Assembly (NCBI RefSeq): GCF_016623495.1
Contig: NZ_JAEHHL010000009.1
Location: 124,001 to 188,000, forward strand
DNA length: 64,000 nt
Direction of reading: 5' to 3'
Source: Thermohalobaculum xanthum
Lineage (GTDB): Bacteria > Pseudomonadota > Alphaproteobacteria > Rhodobacterales > Rhodobacteraceae
The notes beneath the pieces were generated by a model. It had not been told where the DNA came from, searched no databases, and was given only the letters and a program-made list of their open reading frames with translations. Below, piece by piece: positions 11,743 to 22,552 of the stretch (positions are counted from its first letter, which is position 1; the number at the start of each line of letters is the position of its first letter). The translations under genes and the position numbers were made by a program.

Positions 11743-12204
11743 TCATCCGATCACGCCCAGCGCCGCCAGCGCGCTCTGCATCTCCTGCGGCAGGCCAGCG
11801 CCTTCCTGCGCGTCCTTCGGCAGGTCCGGCGGCGCGTCGCCGGCGCGCAGGTAGCGCCAGCCCTGGAAGGCCGAGCGCGGCCGGGCCTCGACCCGGACGA
11901 GTTCGGGGTCGAGGATCAGGGCGCAGCGCCGGATCCCGTCCTCGCCCGTCACCGGGTCGAGGCTGAGGATGCGCTGGCGCACCAGGACGAGACCACGGAT
12001 GACCCAATAGAGCGATCCTCCTGCCAGCAGGTCGTCTTGCCTGCGGGGCCACATGCGCGTCACGTGCCGTGGGCGCGGATCGAGCCCTGCGGCCCTGCGC
12101 TCGGCGCTGCGGGCGGCCTGCCACTCGGCCAGATCCTCGATGCTGTCCGCCCCGACGCAGAGCTTGACGAGGTGGAGAGCATCTTTCCCGGTCTCGGATG
12201 GCAT
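11743..12204 (-). CDS. DUF1489 family protein
   Basis: A 153-residue cytoplasmic protein. The order of conserved segments matches DUF1489, a family found almost only in alphaproteobacteria: LHLVKLCVGADSIEDL, then HVTRMWPRRQDDLLAGGSLYWVIRG, RQRILSLDPV, CALILDPELVRV and PRSAFQGWRYL. The function is unknown. Transcription runs toward the 196-residue hypothetical gene. Confidence 0.88.
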   Translation of the reverse strand: MPSETGKDALHLVKLCVGADSIEDLAEWQAARSAERRAAGLDPRPRHVTRMWPRRQDDLLAGGSLYWVIRGLVLVRQRILSLDPVTGEDGIRRCALILDPELVRVEARPRSAFQGWRYLRAGDAPPDLPKDAQEGAGLPQEMQSALAALGVIG

Positions 12205-12274
12205 CCGACCTCCTCTGGCTATCGTAGCGCGCCACGGGCGCGGAATAAGCCCCGATCTTGCAACGAAATCCGCG

Positions 12275-13093
12275 TCAGCTCAGACCGAGGACGTCCGTCA
12301 TGCCGTATTCGCCCGGCTTCTGACCCACGCCCCAGATCGCCGCGCGCACGGCCCCGCGCGCGAACAGCATCCGGTCCGAGGCGATGTGGCGCAGGGCGAT
12401 GCGCTCGCCCGGCCCGGCGAACAGGATCTCGTGCTCGCCCACGACATCGCCGCCGCGCAGCGCGGCGAAGCCGATCCCGCCTGCGGGGCGCGCGCCGGTG
12501 ATGCCCTCGCGCGCCGGCAGGCGCGCCTCGGCCAGCGTGGTTCCGCGCCCCTCGGCGGCGGCCTCGCCCAGCATCAGCGCGGTGCCCGATGGGGCGTCCA
12601 CCTTGTGCCGGTGATGCGTCTCGACGATCTCGATGTCGAATTCCTCGCCGAGCGCGGCGGCCACGCGGCGCGCCAGCACGGTGAGCAGGTTGACGCCGAG
12701 CGAGAAGTTCCCGGCGCGGATCACGGTCGCGTGGCGCGCCGCCGCCTCGAGCTTGTCGAGGTCGTGACCCTCGAGCCCGGTGGTGCCGATGACATGCACG
12801 AGGCGCGCCTGCGCCGCCAGCGCGGCATGCGCCACGGTCGCGGCGGGCGAGGTGAAGTCGAGAACGGCGCGCGAGCGCGCGAAGACCGGCAGCGGGTCGT
12901 CCTCGACCTTGACGCCGATCGCGGGCCCGCCCATCGCCTCGCCCAGGTCGCGGCCGATCCAGGGATGCCCGGCGCGTTCGGTCGCGCCGACCAGGCGGCA
13001 GGCGGGATTCTCGCGCACGGCCTGCACGAGCATCTGGCCCATGCGCCCGGCGGTTCCGGTCACGGTGATGTCGACGGGGGTGGTCTCGGTCAT
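12275..13093 (-). CDS. dapB: 4-hydroxy-tetrahydrodipicolinate reductase
   Basis: A 272-residue enzyme of lysine and meso-diaminopimelate synthesis that reduces 4-hydroxy-tetrahydrodipicolinate with NAD(P)H. The nucleotide-binding loop [11 protein letters not shown] is near residues 11-21. The catalytic and substrate motif appears as [16 protein letters not shown], and [10 protein letters not shown] is also conserved. The ATG at 13093 ([13 protein letters not shown]) gives the usual family length; an upstream in-frame ATG would add 42 non-homologous residues. Note that asd, the previous-step supplier in the aspartate pathway, lies 29 kb away. Confidence 0.95.
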   Translation of the reverse strand: MTETTPVDITVTGTAGRMGQMLVQAVRENPACRLVGATERAGHPWIGRDLGEAMGGPAIGVKVEDDPLPVFARSRAVLDFTSPAATVAHAALAAQARLVHVIGTTGLEGHDLDKLEAAARHATVIRAGNFSLGVNLLTVLARRVAAALGEEFDIEIVETHHRHKVDAPSGTALMLGEAAAEGRGTTLAEARLPAREGITGARPAGGIGFAALRGGDVVGEHEILFAGPGERIALRHIASDRMLFARGAVRAAIWGVGQKPGEYGMTDVLGLS

Positions 13094-13162
13094 CTGGGCC
13101 TCGGGGTTGGCGCGTTCCCTCCCATCTAGCAAGCGTCCCCGGGCGAGGAAAGGGCGGCGAGG

Positions 13163-13176
13163 TTGATCGCCGTCAA
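13163..13176 (+). promoter_or_regulatory. FNR/CRP-family box upstream of hsp20
   Basis: TTGATCGCCGTCAA fits the TTGAT-N4-ATCAA FNR-type consensus at 9 of 10 defined positions. It lies 64 bp before the hsp20 ATG and on the far side of dapB, which is divergent. FnrL/Dnr-type regulators of Rhodobacterales use this kind of site. Seen in sequence; the assignment of a regulator is inference. Confidence 0.45.
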
Positions 13177-13239
13177 TGCCGGTGCCCTCGGGTGGTGGTC
13201 TGATCGGGTCATCGAACAACGAATGGGAGACCCCCGATC

Positions 13240-13662
13240 ATGATCGAGAAATCCCCTGCTCATGGCTGGTGGCCCGAGATCACCGAGCCGCTGCGGCACC
13301 TCGGCTCGCGCATCGCAGACTGGTTCGCGCCGCGTTCCGAGGCCAGTGCCGACAACGCCGCCTATCGCGTCACCGTCGAGCTGCCCGGCGTCGCGGAAAG
13401 CGACATGGAGGTCGGCGTGCGCGACGGCGTGCTCACGGTCAAGGGCGAGAAGCGCGCCGAGCGGCGCGAGGAAGGCGAGGGCTACTTCTTCTCGGAGCGC
13501 GAGTACGGCCGCTTCCAGCGCAGCTTCCGCCTGCCGGCCGATGCCGACCCCGCCAAGATCGAGGCCGAGGCGTCGAAAGGCGTGCTGACGATCACGATCG
13601 GCCGCAAGGGCAAGGGCGAGGGCGAGGACGCCGGCAAGTCGATCCCGATCCGCGCCCTGTGA
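13240..13662 (+). CDS. Hsp20/alpha-crystallin small heat-shock protein
   Basis: A 140-residue small chaperone. A short hydrophobic-aromatic N-terminus (HGWWPEITEPL, RIADWFAPRS) precedes the alpha-crystallin domain at about residues 42-130. Its landmarks are YRVTVELPGVAESDMEV, GVLTVKGEKR, YGRFQRSFRLP and A-x-x-x-x-GVLTITI. It holds unfolding proteins in a refoldable state for the DnaK-DnaJ-GrpE machine encoded next to it. A putative FNR-type box lies upstream, which raises the possibility of low-oxygen control in addition to or instead of heat control. Confidence 0.93.
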   Translation: MIEKSPAHGWWPEITEPLRHLGSRIADWFAPRSEASADNAAYRVTVELPGVAESDMEVGVRDGVLTVKGEKRAERREEGEGYFFSEREYGRFQRSFRLPADADPAKIEAEASKGVLTITIGRKGKGEGEDAGKSIPIRAL

Positions 13663-13669
13663 TGCAGAA

Positions 13670-13696
13670 GGGCGGCACTCGTTCAGCGTGCCGCCC
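13670..13696. terminator. Hairpin between convergent hsp20 and dnaJ
   Basis: A perfect 9-bp GC-rich stem (13670-13678 with 13688-13696) and a 9-nt loop lie between the two convergent stops. No long T tract follows on either strand, though the minus strand continues TTCTGC. It probably serves as a bidirectional terminator. Confidence 0.55.
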
Positions 13697-13753
13697 TCAT
13701 CCGGTCCCCGGTACGTCGGACGTCCCGCGCGGAACGCGGCCGCGTAACCGGTC

Positions 13754-14902
13754 TCAGCCGGTGCCGGTCATTCCGTCCCAGAAGCTCTTGACCTTCGAGA
13801 AGAAGTCCTTCGAGGAGGGGCTGTTGTCGACGCCCGCCTGCTCGAACTCGCGCAACAGCTCCTGCTGGCGCCTGGAGAGGTTGACCGGCGTCTCGACCTG
13901 GACCTCGATCATCAGGTCGCCGACCTGGCCCGCGCGCTGCAGCGCCGGCATGCCCTTGCCGCGCAGGCGAAGCTGCTTGCCGGTCTGCACGCCCGACGGA
14001 ACCTTGACCCGCGAGCGGCCGCCGTCGATCAGCGGGACCTCGATGTCGCCGCCCAGCGCGGCGGTCGTCATCGGCACCGGCACGCGGCAGTAGAGGTTGA
14101 GCCCGTCGCGCTCGAAGATCGGGTGCGGTTCGACCTCGATGAAGATGTAGAGATCGCCCGGCGGCCCGCCCTTGACGCCGGCCTCGCCCTCGCCGGCGAG
14201 GCGGATGCGGGTGCCGGTCTCGATCCCCTGGGGGATGTTGACGTTGAGCGCGCGGTCCTTGCGCACGGCGCCCTGGCCGCCGCAGGCCTTGCAGGGGTTC
14301 TTCACGATCTGGCCCTGGCCGTGGCAGGTCGGGCAGGTCCGCTCGATGGTGAAGAAGCCCTGGCTCGCGCGCACCTTGCCGTGGCCGGCGCAGGTCGGGC
14401 AGGTCTGCGGCTGGCTGCCGCCCTCGGCGCCGGTGCCGCCGCATTCATCGCACTTGGTCGAGCCGGGGACCGAGATCGTCGCCTGCTTGCCGCGGAAGGC
14501 GTCCTCGAGCGTGACGCGCAGGTTGTAGCGCAGATCGGACCCGCGCCGCACGCCGCCCGGGCCGCGGCCGCCGCGCCGTCCGCCCATGAAATCGCCGAAC
14601 AGGTCCTCGAACACGTCCGAGAAGGCCGAGCCGAAATCCGCGCCGCGCGCGCCCGCCGCGCCGGCGCCCATGCCCGCCTCGAAGGCCCCGTGGCCGAACT
14701 GGTCGTAAGCCGCCTTCTTGTCGGGGTCCTTGAGGCAGTCATAGGCCTCGTTCACTTCCTTGAACTGGGCCTCGGCATTCGGGTTGTCCTTGTTGCGGTC
14801 GGGGTGAAGCTCCTTCGCCTTGGCGCGGTAGGCCTTCTTCAGCTCGTCGGCCGAGGCACCGCGGGCGACCCCGAGCACATCGTAGTAGTCACGCTTGGCC
14901 AT
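13754..14902 (-). CDS. dnaJ: Chaperone protein DnaJ (type I Hsp40)
   Basis: A 382-residue type I J-protein. The J domain (1-70) has HPD at 33-35. It is followed by a Gly/Phe-rich linker (about 75-125), then four CxxCxGxG zinc-finger repeats ([32 protein letters not shown]) and the two-part C-terminal client domain. DnaJ delivers unfolded clients to DnaK and stimulates its ATPase. It is downstream of dnaK on the same strand but separated by 390 bp, with a candidate sigma-32 promoter of its own. Confidence 0.98.
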   Translation of the reverse strand: MAKRDYYDVLGVARGASADELKKAYRAKAKELHPDRNKDNPNAEAQFKEVNEAYDCLKDPDKKAAYDQFGHGAFEAGMGAGAAGARGADFGSAFSDVFEDLFGDFMGGRRGGRGPGGVRRGSDLRYNLRVTLEDAFRGKQATISVPGSTKCDECGGTGAEGGSQPQTCPTCAGHGKVRASQGFFTIERTCPTCHGQGQIVKNPCKACGGQGAVRKDRALNVNIPQGIETGTRIRLAGEGEAGVKGGPPGDLYIFIEVEPHPIFERDGLNLYCRVPVPMTTAALGGDIEVPLIDGGRSRVKVPSGVQTGKQLRLRGKGMPALQRAGQVGDLMIEVQVETPVNLSRRQQELLREFEQAGVDNSPSSKDFFSKVKSFWDGMTGTG

Positions 14903-15292
14903 CGAGTTTCCCTTGGGGTTTGCCCGCGCCCGCGCCGGGCGCCGCGTCGCGCATGGTGGCGCGGGTAAGGATCGCGTTCAGCTTCGTTCGGTTGGCACCC
15001 ACATAGCCATTCCCCCGCGGGAGCGCCAGTGCCGCGGTTTCCGCGCCGCGGGACGATGCGACAGGGACACGGCGCGGCGCGGCCTGCGTGCCGGGGCGAG
15101 GAAGGGCTGCGATGCCGAGGGAGCCGGTCCGCCCGCCGCGGGCGACCTGGCGCATGGTCCGGGCGGTGCGCCGCCGCGGACCTGCGCGGGTGCCGAACGC
15201 CGCGCCGGAGTGGTCGAGCCACGCCGGCGCGGGAAGGGCATGGGTGCCGTATGACGGGTCGGCCGGGCCGGTCATGCCGGATCGATGCGCGA
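14903..15292. other. Long dnaK-dnaJ intergenic region (390 bp)
   Basis: The spacer is very GC-rich. I find no convincing gene in it: open frames on both strands have Arg/Pro/Ala-rich translations characteristic of non-coding high-GC DNA. It contains the candidate dnaJ promoter at its dnaJ end. No clear terminator with a T tract was seen behind dnaK. Confidence 0.5.
14998..15029 (-). promoter_or_regulatory. Weak candidate sigma-32 promoter for dnaJ
   Basis: On the minus strand CTGG, an 18-nt spacer and GCTATGTGGG match the alphaproteobacterial RpoH pattern CTTG-N17/18-CYTATNTNNG at 3 of 4 and 7 of 8 defined positions. It lies about 95 bp before the dnaJ ATG. Confidence 0.3.
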
Positions 15293-17209
<1,917 letters not shown>

Positions 17210-17610
17210 GGATCTGTCACTCCCTTCCGGCGATGTCTGTCCGGGTCCGCTCGCGGCCCCCGGAGCTCATCCCAGTCTGCTTGCTGTCTCACATGAATCT
17301 GGCGGCTATATAAGGCTGTGGCATGGAGGCCGCAAGGCGGGCTCAAGGCAGGTTTTAGGCCCAAAACGGGCCGATTCAGTGCGGCATTGATGCATCGGGG
17401 CGTGGCGCGCGACCGCGCGGGGCGCCCGCGCTATACTGCGGCCGGGTTCGGGCGCCGCGAGGGGAAGGCCATCATGCCGCGCAATCCGAGGACCGTCGAT
17501 CACGGCCGCCACCTGCTTATCGCACTCCGCTCGCAGCCGCGCGAGCAGGCGCCGGCCGTCATATTCGTCCGGCGGGCAGGGCTGAGCCGTGCGCGGCCGG
17601 GCGGTGTGGG
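17210..17610. other. Divergent dnaK-alkB intergenic region (401 bp)
   Basis: The dnaK side holds its Shine-Dalgarno sequence (GGAAGGGAG), a 5' leader of about 90 nt and the sigma-32 promoter. The alkB side shows only a weak open frame (17318-17614, + strand) with no recognisable family and no good ribosome-binding site, which I do not call a gene. Confidence 0.5.
17308..17336 (-). promoter_or_regulatory. Sigma-32 (RpoH) heat-shock promoter of dnaK
   Basis: Reading the minus strand, CTTG (17336-17333), an 18-nt spacer and CTTATAT (17314-17308) match the alphaproteobacterial RpoH consensus CTTG-N17/18-CYTATNT at every defined position of the two cores. The predicted start site leaves a leader of about 90 nt. 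Confidence 0.75.
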
Positions 17611-18219
17611 ATGAGTCTCTGGGCGGGCAGCCACCGTCCGGGCTTCCTCGACCGCGCGGCGCAGGAGGCGATGGTCGCGGAGCTGCGCGCCGTGATCCGG
17701 GTCGCGCCCCTGGTGCGCCCGGTCACCGGCTGGGGGCGGCCTATGAGCGTGCGCATGACCTCGGCCGGGCGGCTGGGCTGGGTGATCGAGCGCGGGCGCT
17801 ATCGCTACAGCGCGGTGCACCCGGAGACCGGCAAGCCCTGGCCGCCGATCCCGGACAGCGTGCTCGCGGTCTGGCGGCAGGTCTCGGGCTGGCCCGAGCC
17901 GCCCGACTGCTGCCTGATCAACTGGTATGGCGAGGGCGCGCGCATGGGACTGCACCGCGACGCCGACGAGGGCGAGGCCGGCTTCGCGGCGCCGGTCGTC
18001 TCGGTCAGCCTCGGCGATCCCGCGCGCTTCCGCATGGGCGGCCCGGCGCGCGGCGGGCCGACCGAGAGCGTGATCCTGCACTCGGGCGACGTGGTGGTGA
18101 TGGGCGGGCCCGCCCGGCTTGCCTATCACGGCATCGACCGAGTGATGTTCGGCGAGGGCGACCTGCTGCCGGGCGGGGGGCGGCTGAACCTGACCCTGCG
18201 CGTCGTCCGCCCAGATTGA
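17611..18219 (+). CDS. alkB: AlkB-type 2-oxoglutarate/Fe(II)-dependent DNA repair dioxygenase
   Basis: A 202-residue AlkB protein that oxidatively removes methyl groups from N1-methyladenine and N3-methylcytosine. The iron ligands are visible as H115-x-D117 in MGLHRDADE and H173 in AYHGIDRV. The 2-oxoglutarate arginines are in RLNLTLR (191 and 197), and NWYGEGARMGLHRD is the family signature. It is divergent from dnaK across 401 bp and is followed by a DUF1761 gene in the same direction. Confidence 0.93.
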   Translation: MSLWAGSHRPGFLDRAAQEAMVAELRAVIRVAPLVRPVTGWGRPMSVRMTSAGRLGWVIERGRYRYSAVHPETGKPWPPIPDSVLAVWRQVSGWPEPPDCCLINWYGEGARMGLHRDADEGEAGFAAPVVSVSLGDPARFRMGGPARGGPTESVILHSGDVVVMGGPARLAYHGIDRVMFGEGDLLPGGGRLNLTLRVVRPD

Positions 18220-18312
18220 ACGCACGCCGCGGTGGCCCGTCCCGAGATTGTTTCGCGCCATCGCAGGCCGCGCTACCATCGACGCCAAACAATGACATGG
18301 GGAGAGGATCCG

Positions 18313-18702
18313 ATGGGCGCTCTCGCAGTCTTTCTCGCCGCCGCGGCCGGGTTTGCCACCGGGGCGATCTGGTACGGGATCCTTGGGCGCCGCTGGGCCG
18401 CGGCGCTGGGCAAGACCGAGGCGCAGTACAAGTCCGAGCGCAGCACGATGCCGTTCGTGATCGCGGCGCTGGGCACCCTCGCTACCGCGGGCATGCTGCG
18501 CCATGTCTTCGTCGCCTCGGGCATCTCGTCCGGCGGGGCCGGATTCGTCGCGGGGTTTGGCGTCGGTGCCTTCGTGGTCCTGCCCTGGATCCTGATGAAC
18601 TACGCGTTCTCGGGCAGGCCGCGCGATCTGTGGTGGATCGATGGCGGCCACGCCGTCCTTGCCTGCGCGCTGATCGGACTCGTGCTCGGCCTGATGGGAT
18701 AA
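18313..18702 (+). CDS. DUF1761 family membrane protein
   Basis: A 129-residue protein with four predicted membrane helices. The first begins ALAVFLAAAAGFATGAIWYGILGRRWAAALG, where the G-x-IWY-x-x-x-G-x-x-W pattern is typical of DUF1761. The start at 18313 was chosen because GGAGAGGAT lies directly upstream and the sequence before it is not membrane-like. The function is unknown. It ends about 60 bp before the stop of grpE, which is transcribed toward it. Confidence 0.85.
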   Translation: MGALAVFLAAAAGFATGAIWYGILGRRWAAALGKTEAQYKSERSTMPFVIAALGTLATAGMLRHVFVASGISSGGAGFVAGFGVGAFVVLPWILMNYAFSGRPRDLWWIDGGHAVLACALIGLVLGLMG

Positions 18703-18760
18703 CGCGCCGCAGCGACATGCCCCGGCCTGCCGCGCCCGCGCGGCGCGGCGGCCGCGCGCG

Positions 18761-19396
18761 TCACGCCTTGGCGTCTCCGGTGCCGGTCTCGACCGTCTCG
18801 CCAGTGTCGGCCTCGGGCGCTGCCTCGGCCTGCGGCATGGCGCGGGCGACACCGACCAGCGCCGGGCGCAGCAGCCGGTCGGCGATGGTGAAGCCCGCCT
18901 GCATCACCTCGATGATCGTGCCGGGGGCCGCGCCCGGGACCGGTGCCTCGAACATCGCCTGGTGCAGGTTGGGGTCGAACTTGCCGCCCCGCTCGGGGGT
19001 CGTCTCGCGGATCTTGTGCTTCTCGAAGGCCGAAAGCAGCTCGCGCCGCGTCAGCTCGATGCCCTCGAACAGCCCGGCGTGCTCGGTCTTGACCTTGTCG
19101 TCGGCGGCGGCAAGCGCGCGCGTGAGGTTGTCGTAGACGCTGAGCATGTCGCGCGCGAGGCGGGTGCCGCCATAGGTCTCGGCGTCCTTGCGGTCGCGCT
19201 CGGCCCGGCGGCGGGTGTTCTCGGCCTCGGCCAGCGCGCGCAGCAGGCGGTCCTTGAGCTCGTCGCGCTCGGCCTCGAGCTCGGCGACCCGGGCCTCGGC
19301 CCCGGTCACTGCGGTGTCGGTGTCCTCGGATGCCGCCGCGGGCGCTGCCGCCTCGGGCGCGTCTTCCATGTCGGGCTGGGGCTGTTTCCTGGCCAT
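18761..19396 (-). CDS. grpE: Nucleotide exchange factor GrpE
   Basis: A 211-residue GrpE: a disordered acidic N-terminus, a long coiled coil (about residues 42-95, RVAELEAERDELKDRLLRALAEAENTRRR) and a C-terminal beta-wing domain with HQAMFEAP and VMQAGFTIADRLLRPALVGVA. It releases ADP from DnaK. Three in-frame ATGs occur close together at 19411, 19402 and 19396. The last is preferred because GAGAGG lies 7 nt before it. The gene starts 11 bp after the hrcA stop, so the two form an operon. Confidence 0.95.
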   Translation of the reverse strand: MARKQPQPDMEDAPEAAAPAAASEDTDTAVTGAEARVAELEAERDELKDRLLRALAEAENTRRRAERDRKDAETYGGTRLARDMLSVYDNLTRALAAADDKVKTEHAGLFEGIELTRRELLSAFEKHKIRETTPERGGKFDPNLHQAMFEAPVPGAAPGTIIEVMQAGFTIADRLLRPALVGVARAMPQAEAAPEADTGETVETGTGDAKA

Positions 19397-19407
19397 GTTC
19401 ATGCCTC

Positions 19408-20487
19408 TCATCTTTTCTGCGTGCTCTCGCCCGCGACCACGCGGCCGACGAGGCGCGCGGTGTAATCCACGATGGGAACGATGCGGCCATAGTTCAACCG
19501 CGTCGGACCGATCACGCCGATGGCGCCCACCACCCGGCGGTTCGTGTCGGTGTAGGGCGAGATAACCAATGTCGAGCCCGAGAGCGAGAAGAGTTTGTTC
19601 TCCGAGCCGATGAAGACGCGCACGCCCTCGGCGCCCTCGGTCAGGTCGAGAAGCTGGCTGAGGTCGCGCTTGCGCTCGAGGTCATCAAAGAGCCGCCGCA
19701 TGCGCTCGAGGTCCTCGGCGCCCTGGCCCTCGGCCAGGAGGTTCGCGCGGCCGCGCACGATCAGCCGCTCGGGGCTCTCGGTGTCGTCGCCGGACCAGAG
19801 CGCCACCCCGCGCTCGACCAGGCTCGCCGCGAGCCCGTCGAGCTCGGCCCGGTGCGCGGCCATCTCGCGCATCATCAGCTCCTGCGCCTCGGTCAAGGTG
19901 TGGCCGCGCAGCTTGGCGTTGAGGAAATTCGCGGCCTCGCGCATGGCCGAGGGGGTGAGTCCCGGCGGTGGGTTGAACAGGCGGTTCTCGACCGTGCCGT
20001 CGCCCATCACCAGCACGGCGAGCGCGCGGTCGGGGGCGAGGGCGATGAATTCGAGATGCTCGACCGGCGCGCCCTGCTTCGGCGCGAACACGAGGCTCGC
20101 GCAGTGCGACAGGCCCGAGAGCAGCTCGCTCGCGCTGTCGAGCACGGCCGAGAGGTCCTGCTCGGACTGCGCCACCAGCCGGTCGATCTGCTGGCGCTCC
20201 TCGGTCGGGATCTCGCTGATCTCGAGCACGCCGTCGACGAACAGGCGCAGCCCCATCTGCGTGGGCACGCGGCCGGCCGAGATGTGCGGGCTGTCGAGCA
20301 GGCCCAGCAGCTCGAGATCCTGCATCACGTTGCGGATGGTCGCCGGCGACAGACCCATGTCGAAGCCGCGCGACAGCGTGCGCGAGCCGACCGGTTCCCC
20401 CGTGTCGAGATAGGTCTCGACGAGGCGGCGGAAGATCGCGCGGCTGCGCTCGTTCAGGTCTGCGAGGCTCGGGTTCGGTACGCTCAT
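19408..20487 (-). CDS. hrcA: Heat-inducible transcriptional repressor HrcA
   Basis: A 359-residue HrcA. The N-terminal winged helix includes [40 protein letters not shown], the most conserved block of the family. A GAF-like middle domain and a C-terminal segment with [23 protein letters not shown] follow. HrcA represses chaperonin genes by binding CIRCE elements. I find no CIRCE sequence in this window, so its targets, probably groESL, lie elsewhere. The start at 20487 gives the usual length. Confidence 0.96.
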   Translation of the reverse strand: MSVPNPSLADLNERSRAIFRRLVETYLDTGEPVGSRTLSRGFDMGLSPATIRNVMQDLELLGLLDSPHISAGRVPTQMGLRLFVDGVLEISEIPTEERQQIDRLVAQSEQDLSAVLDSASELLSGLSHCASLVFAPKQGAPVEHLEFIALAPDRALAVLVMGDGTVENRLFNPPPGLTPSAMREAANFLNAKLRGHTLTEAQELMMREMAAHRAELDGLAASLVERGVALWSGDDTESPERLIVRGRANLLAEGQGAEDLERMRRLFDDLERKRDLSQLLDLTEGAEGVRVFIGSENKLFSLSGSTLVISPYTDTNRRVVGAIGVIGPTRLNYGRIVPIVDYTARLVGRVVAGESTQKR

Positions 20488-20515
20488 TTCGCTCCGCGGC
20501 TGCATGACTGACCAT

Positions 20516-20544
20516 GAGGTAAGTCGGGGCGCGCCGAGCGTCAA
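20516..20544 (-). promoter_or_regulatory. Candidate sigma-70-type promoter of hrcA-grpE
   Basis: On the minus strand TTGACG, a 17-nt spacer and TACCTC lie 30-60 bp before the hrcA start. The -35 box is strong and the -10 box weak. No sigma-32 pattern was evident here. Confidence 0.3.
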
Positions 20545-20675
20545 TCGCTGTTGGGGCCGCCGCGGGCAAGCGCTCCTCCCGGGCCACCGGGCCGGCAGGC
20601 GGCTTCATGGCTGGACGCGCCCTGCGGGGCGGGCTAAGACGCCCACCGTCGCGATCCCGCAGAGTGGAGCCTGTC

Positions 20676-21386
20676 ATGCGCCCGTCCGGCCGAGCCGCCA
20701 ACGCCCTGCGCCAAGTCTCGATCGAGACCGGCGTGAACCGTCATGCCGAGGGGTCGGTGCTGATCCGCATGGGCGAGACGCATGTGCTGTGCACCGCCTC
20801 GGTCGAGGACAAGGCGCCGCCCTTCCTGCGCAATTCGGGGCTGGGCTGGGTCACGGCCGAGTACGGCATGCTGCCGCGCGCCACCAACACCCGCAACCGG
20901 CGCGAGGCCAAGAACGGCCAGACCGGCCGCACGCAGGAGATCCAGCGCCTGATCGGCCGCGCCCTGCGCGCCGGCACCGACCGGGTGATCATGGGCGAGC
21001 GGCAGATCGTCGTCGACTGCGACGTGATCCAGGCCGACGGGGGCACGCGCACCGCCTCGATCACCGGCGGATGGGTGGCGCTGCGCCTCGCGGCCGAGAC
21101 GCTGGTCGCGCGCGGGGTTATCGCGATGAACCCGATCACCACGCATATCGCCGCGGTCTCGGCCGGGGTGCATGGCGGGCAGGTGGTGCTGGACCTCGAC
21201 TATGCCGAGGATTCGGAGGCCGGCACGGATGCGAACTTCGTGCTGACCGGCGAGGGCGCGATGGTCGAGGTGCAGGCCTCGGCCGAGGGCGCGACCTTCT
21301 CCGAGCAGGAGTTCCACGACATGCTGGCGCTGGCCAAGCAGGGCGTGGCCGAGCTGGTCGCGGCACAGAAGGCGGCACTGGGATGA
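20676..21386 (+). CDS. rph: Ribonuclease PH
   Basis: A 236-residue 3'-5' phosphorolytic exonuclease that trims tRNA 3' ends. Conserved segments are [37 protein letters not shown], the basic RNA-binding stretch [28 protein letters not shown] and the active-site [19 protein letters not shown]. The start at 20676 gives the standard N-terminus. The stop overlaps the rdgB start (ATGA), the first of several translationally coupled junctions in this operon. Confidence 0.97.
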   Translation: MRPSGRAANALRQVSIETGVNRHAEGSVLIRMGETHVLCTASVEDKAPPFLRNSGLGWVTAEYGMLPRATNTRNRREAKNGQTGRTQEIQRLIGRALRAGTDRVIMGERQIVVDCDVIQADGGTRTASITGGWVALRLAAETLVARGVIAMNPITTHIAAVSAGVHGGQVVLDLDYAEDSEAGTDANFVLTGEGAMVEVQASAEGATFSEQEFHDMLALAKQGVAELVAAQKAALG

Positions 21387-22003
21387 CGCGGGCCTTCGGC
21401 GGCAGGCGGCTGGTCGTCGCCTCGCACAACAAGGGCAAGGTGCGCGAGATCGGCGACCTGCTCGGGCCCTTCGGGGTCGAGACCGTCTCGGTCGCCGAGC
21501 TTGGCCTGCCCGAACCCGACGAGACCGGCACGACCTTCGAGGAGAACGCCCGGATCAAGAGCCACGCCGCCGCCCAGGCGAGCGGGCTGCCGGCGCTGTC
21601 GGACGATTCCGGGATCGAGATCGACGGCCTCGACGGCGCGCCCGGCGTCTACACGGCAAACTGGGCCGAGACGCCTTCGGGCCGCGATTACGGCGCGGCG
21701 ATGAAGAAGGCGCATGATGCGCTGCTGGCGAAGGGCGCGGCCCGGCCGTGGCGGGCACGTTTCGTCTGCGTGCTGTCGCTGGCCTGGCCCGACGGCCATG
21801 ACGAGACCTTCCGCGGCCGGGCCGAGGGGCAGGTGATCTGGCCGCCGCGCGGCGCGAGGGGCTTCGGTTATGACCCGATGTTCCTGCCCGAGCGTGGCGA
21901 GCTTACCTTCGGTGAGATGGAGCCCGCGGCCAAGCACGCCATCTCGCACCGTGCCGACGCCTTCCGCCAGCTTGTCGCCGCCTGTTTCGGAGCGCAGCCA
22001 TGA
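21383..22003 (+). CDS. rdgB: RdgB/HAM1 family XTP/dITP pyrophosphatase
   Basis: A 206-residue house-cleaning enzyme that hydrolyses dITP, XTP and dXTP to monophosphates, keeping deaminated purines out of DNA and RNA. Family motifs are [14 protein letters not shown] near the N-terminus, [39 protein letters not shown] and [11 protein letters not shown] with H-A-I-S-H-R near the C-terminus. It overlaps rph and ridA by 4 bp on either side. Confidence 0.97.
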   Translation: MTRAFGGRRLVVASHNKGKVREIGDLLGPFGVETVSVAELGLPEPDETGTTFEENARIKSHAAAQASGLPALSDDSGIEIDGLDGAPGVYTANWAETPSGRDYGAAMKKAHDALLAKGAARPWRARFVCVLSLAWPDGHDETFRGRAEGQVIWPPRGARGFGYDPMFLPERGELTFGEMEPAAKHAISHRADAFRQLVAACFGAQP

Positions 22004-22380
22004 CCCGCCGCCTGATCTCGACCGGATCGCCCTTCGAGGAGGAATACGCCTATTCGCGCGCGATGGTCGCGGGCGACTGGTGCTTCGTCGCGGGGACGAC
22101 GGGCTACGACTACACCAGGATGGAGATGCCCGCGAGCGCGGCCGACCAGGCCCGCAACGCCTTCGCGACGATCGCCGCGACCCTGGCCGAGGCGGGCTTT
22201 GCGATGACCGACGTGGTGCGCGTGCAGTACAGCGTGACCGATGCCGAGCTGCGCCACGAGATCGCGCCTGCCCTGCGCGAGGCGCTGGGCGATGTGCGGC
22301 CCGCTGCCACCATGGTCGTGACCGGCCTGATCGCGCCCGAGATGAAGGTCGAGATCGAGGTCACGGCCTTCCGGGGCTGA
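22000..22380 (+). CDS. RidA family (YjgF/YER057c/UK114) protein
   Basis: A 126-residue member of the RidA superfamily, which hydrolyses reactive enamine/imine intermediates. Conserved blocks are [47 protein letters not shown] and the C-terminal [10 protein letters not shown]. The Arg that binds the imine acid in archetypal RidA (R-L-P before the KVEIE strand) is not evident. It therefore may belong to one of the Rid2-7 subgroups, and its substrate is open. It is coupled to rdgB by ATGA. Confidence 0.88.
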   Translation: MTRRLISTGSPFEEEYAYSRAMVAGDWCFVAGTTGYDYTRMEMPASAADQARNAFATIAATLAEAGFAMTDVVRVQYSVTDAELRHEIAPALREALGDVRPAATMVVTGLIAPEMKVEIEVTAFRG

Positions 22381-22384
22381 GCGG

Positions 22385-22552
22385 ATGTCGGGGCCCGACC
22401 GCTCGGCCTTCGCGCGCCGCCACGCGGTGGCGCTTTGCATCGTCTTCCTCGCGCTGCTCGCGCTTGCGGGCTTGCGCGGCAATGCCTTCGCGGGGCTCGC
22501 GGGGGTTGCGGGGCTGGCATGGGTGATCTGGGCGCATCTCGAGCGGAACTGA
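22385..22552 (+). CDS. Small two-helix membrane protein, 55 aa
   Basis: A short open frame beginning MSGPDRSAFARRHAVALC and continuing with two hydrophobic stretches (about residues 15-29 and 35-49) before a charged end (HLERN). It starts 4 bp after the ridA stop and overlaps the hemW start by 34 bp, so it fits the compact pattern of this operon. It is not recognised. Support is the position and the membrane-like composition. Confidence 0.5.
   Translation: MSGPDRSAFARRHAVALCIVFLALLALAGLRGNAFAGLAGVAGLAWVIWAHLERN

Noticed and set aside
14889-15275. 128-codon minus-strand frame in the dnaK-dnaJ gap
   Set aside because: Overlaps the dnaJ start, has shadow-like composition and a competing frame of similar length on the other strand.
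17318-17614. 98-codon frame between dnaK and alkB
   Set aside because: It overlaps the dnaK heat-shock promoter region, has no Shine-Dalgarno sequence and no family resemblance.
19408-20675. Possible CIRCE element near hrcA
   Set aside because: No TTAGCACTC-N9-GAGTGCTAA-like repeat is present upstream of hrcA, grpE, dnaK or hsp20.
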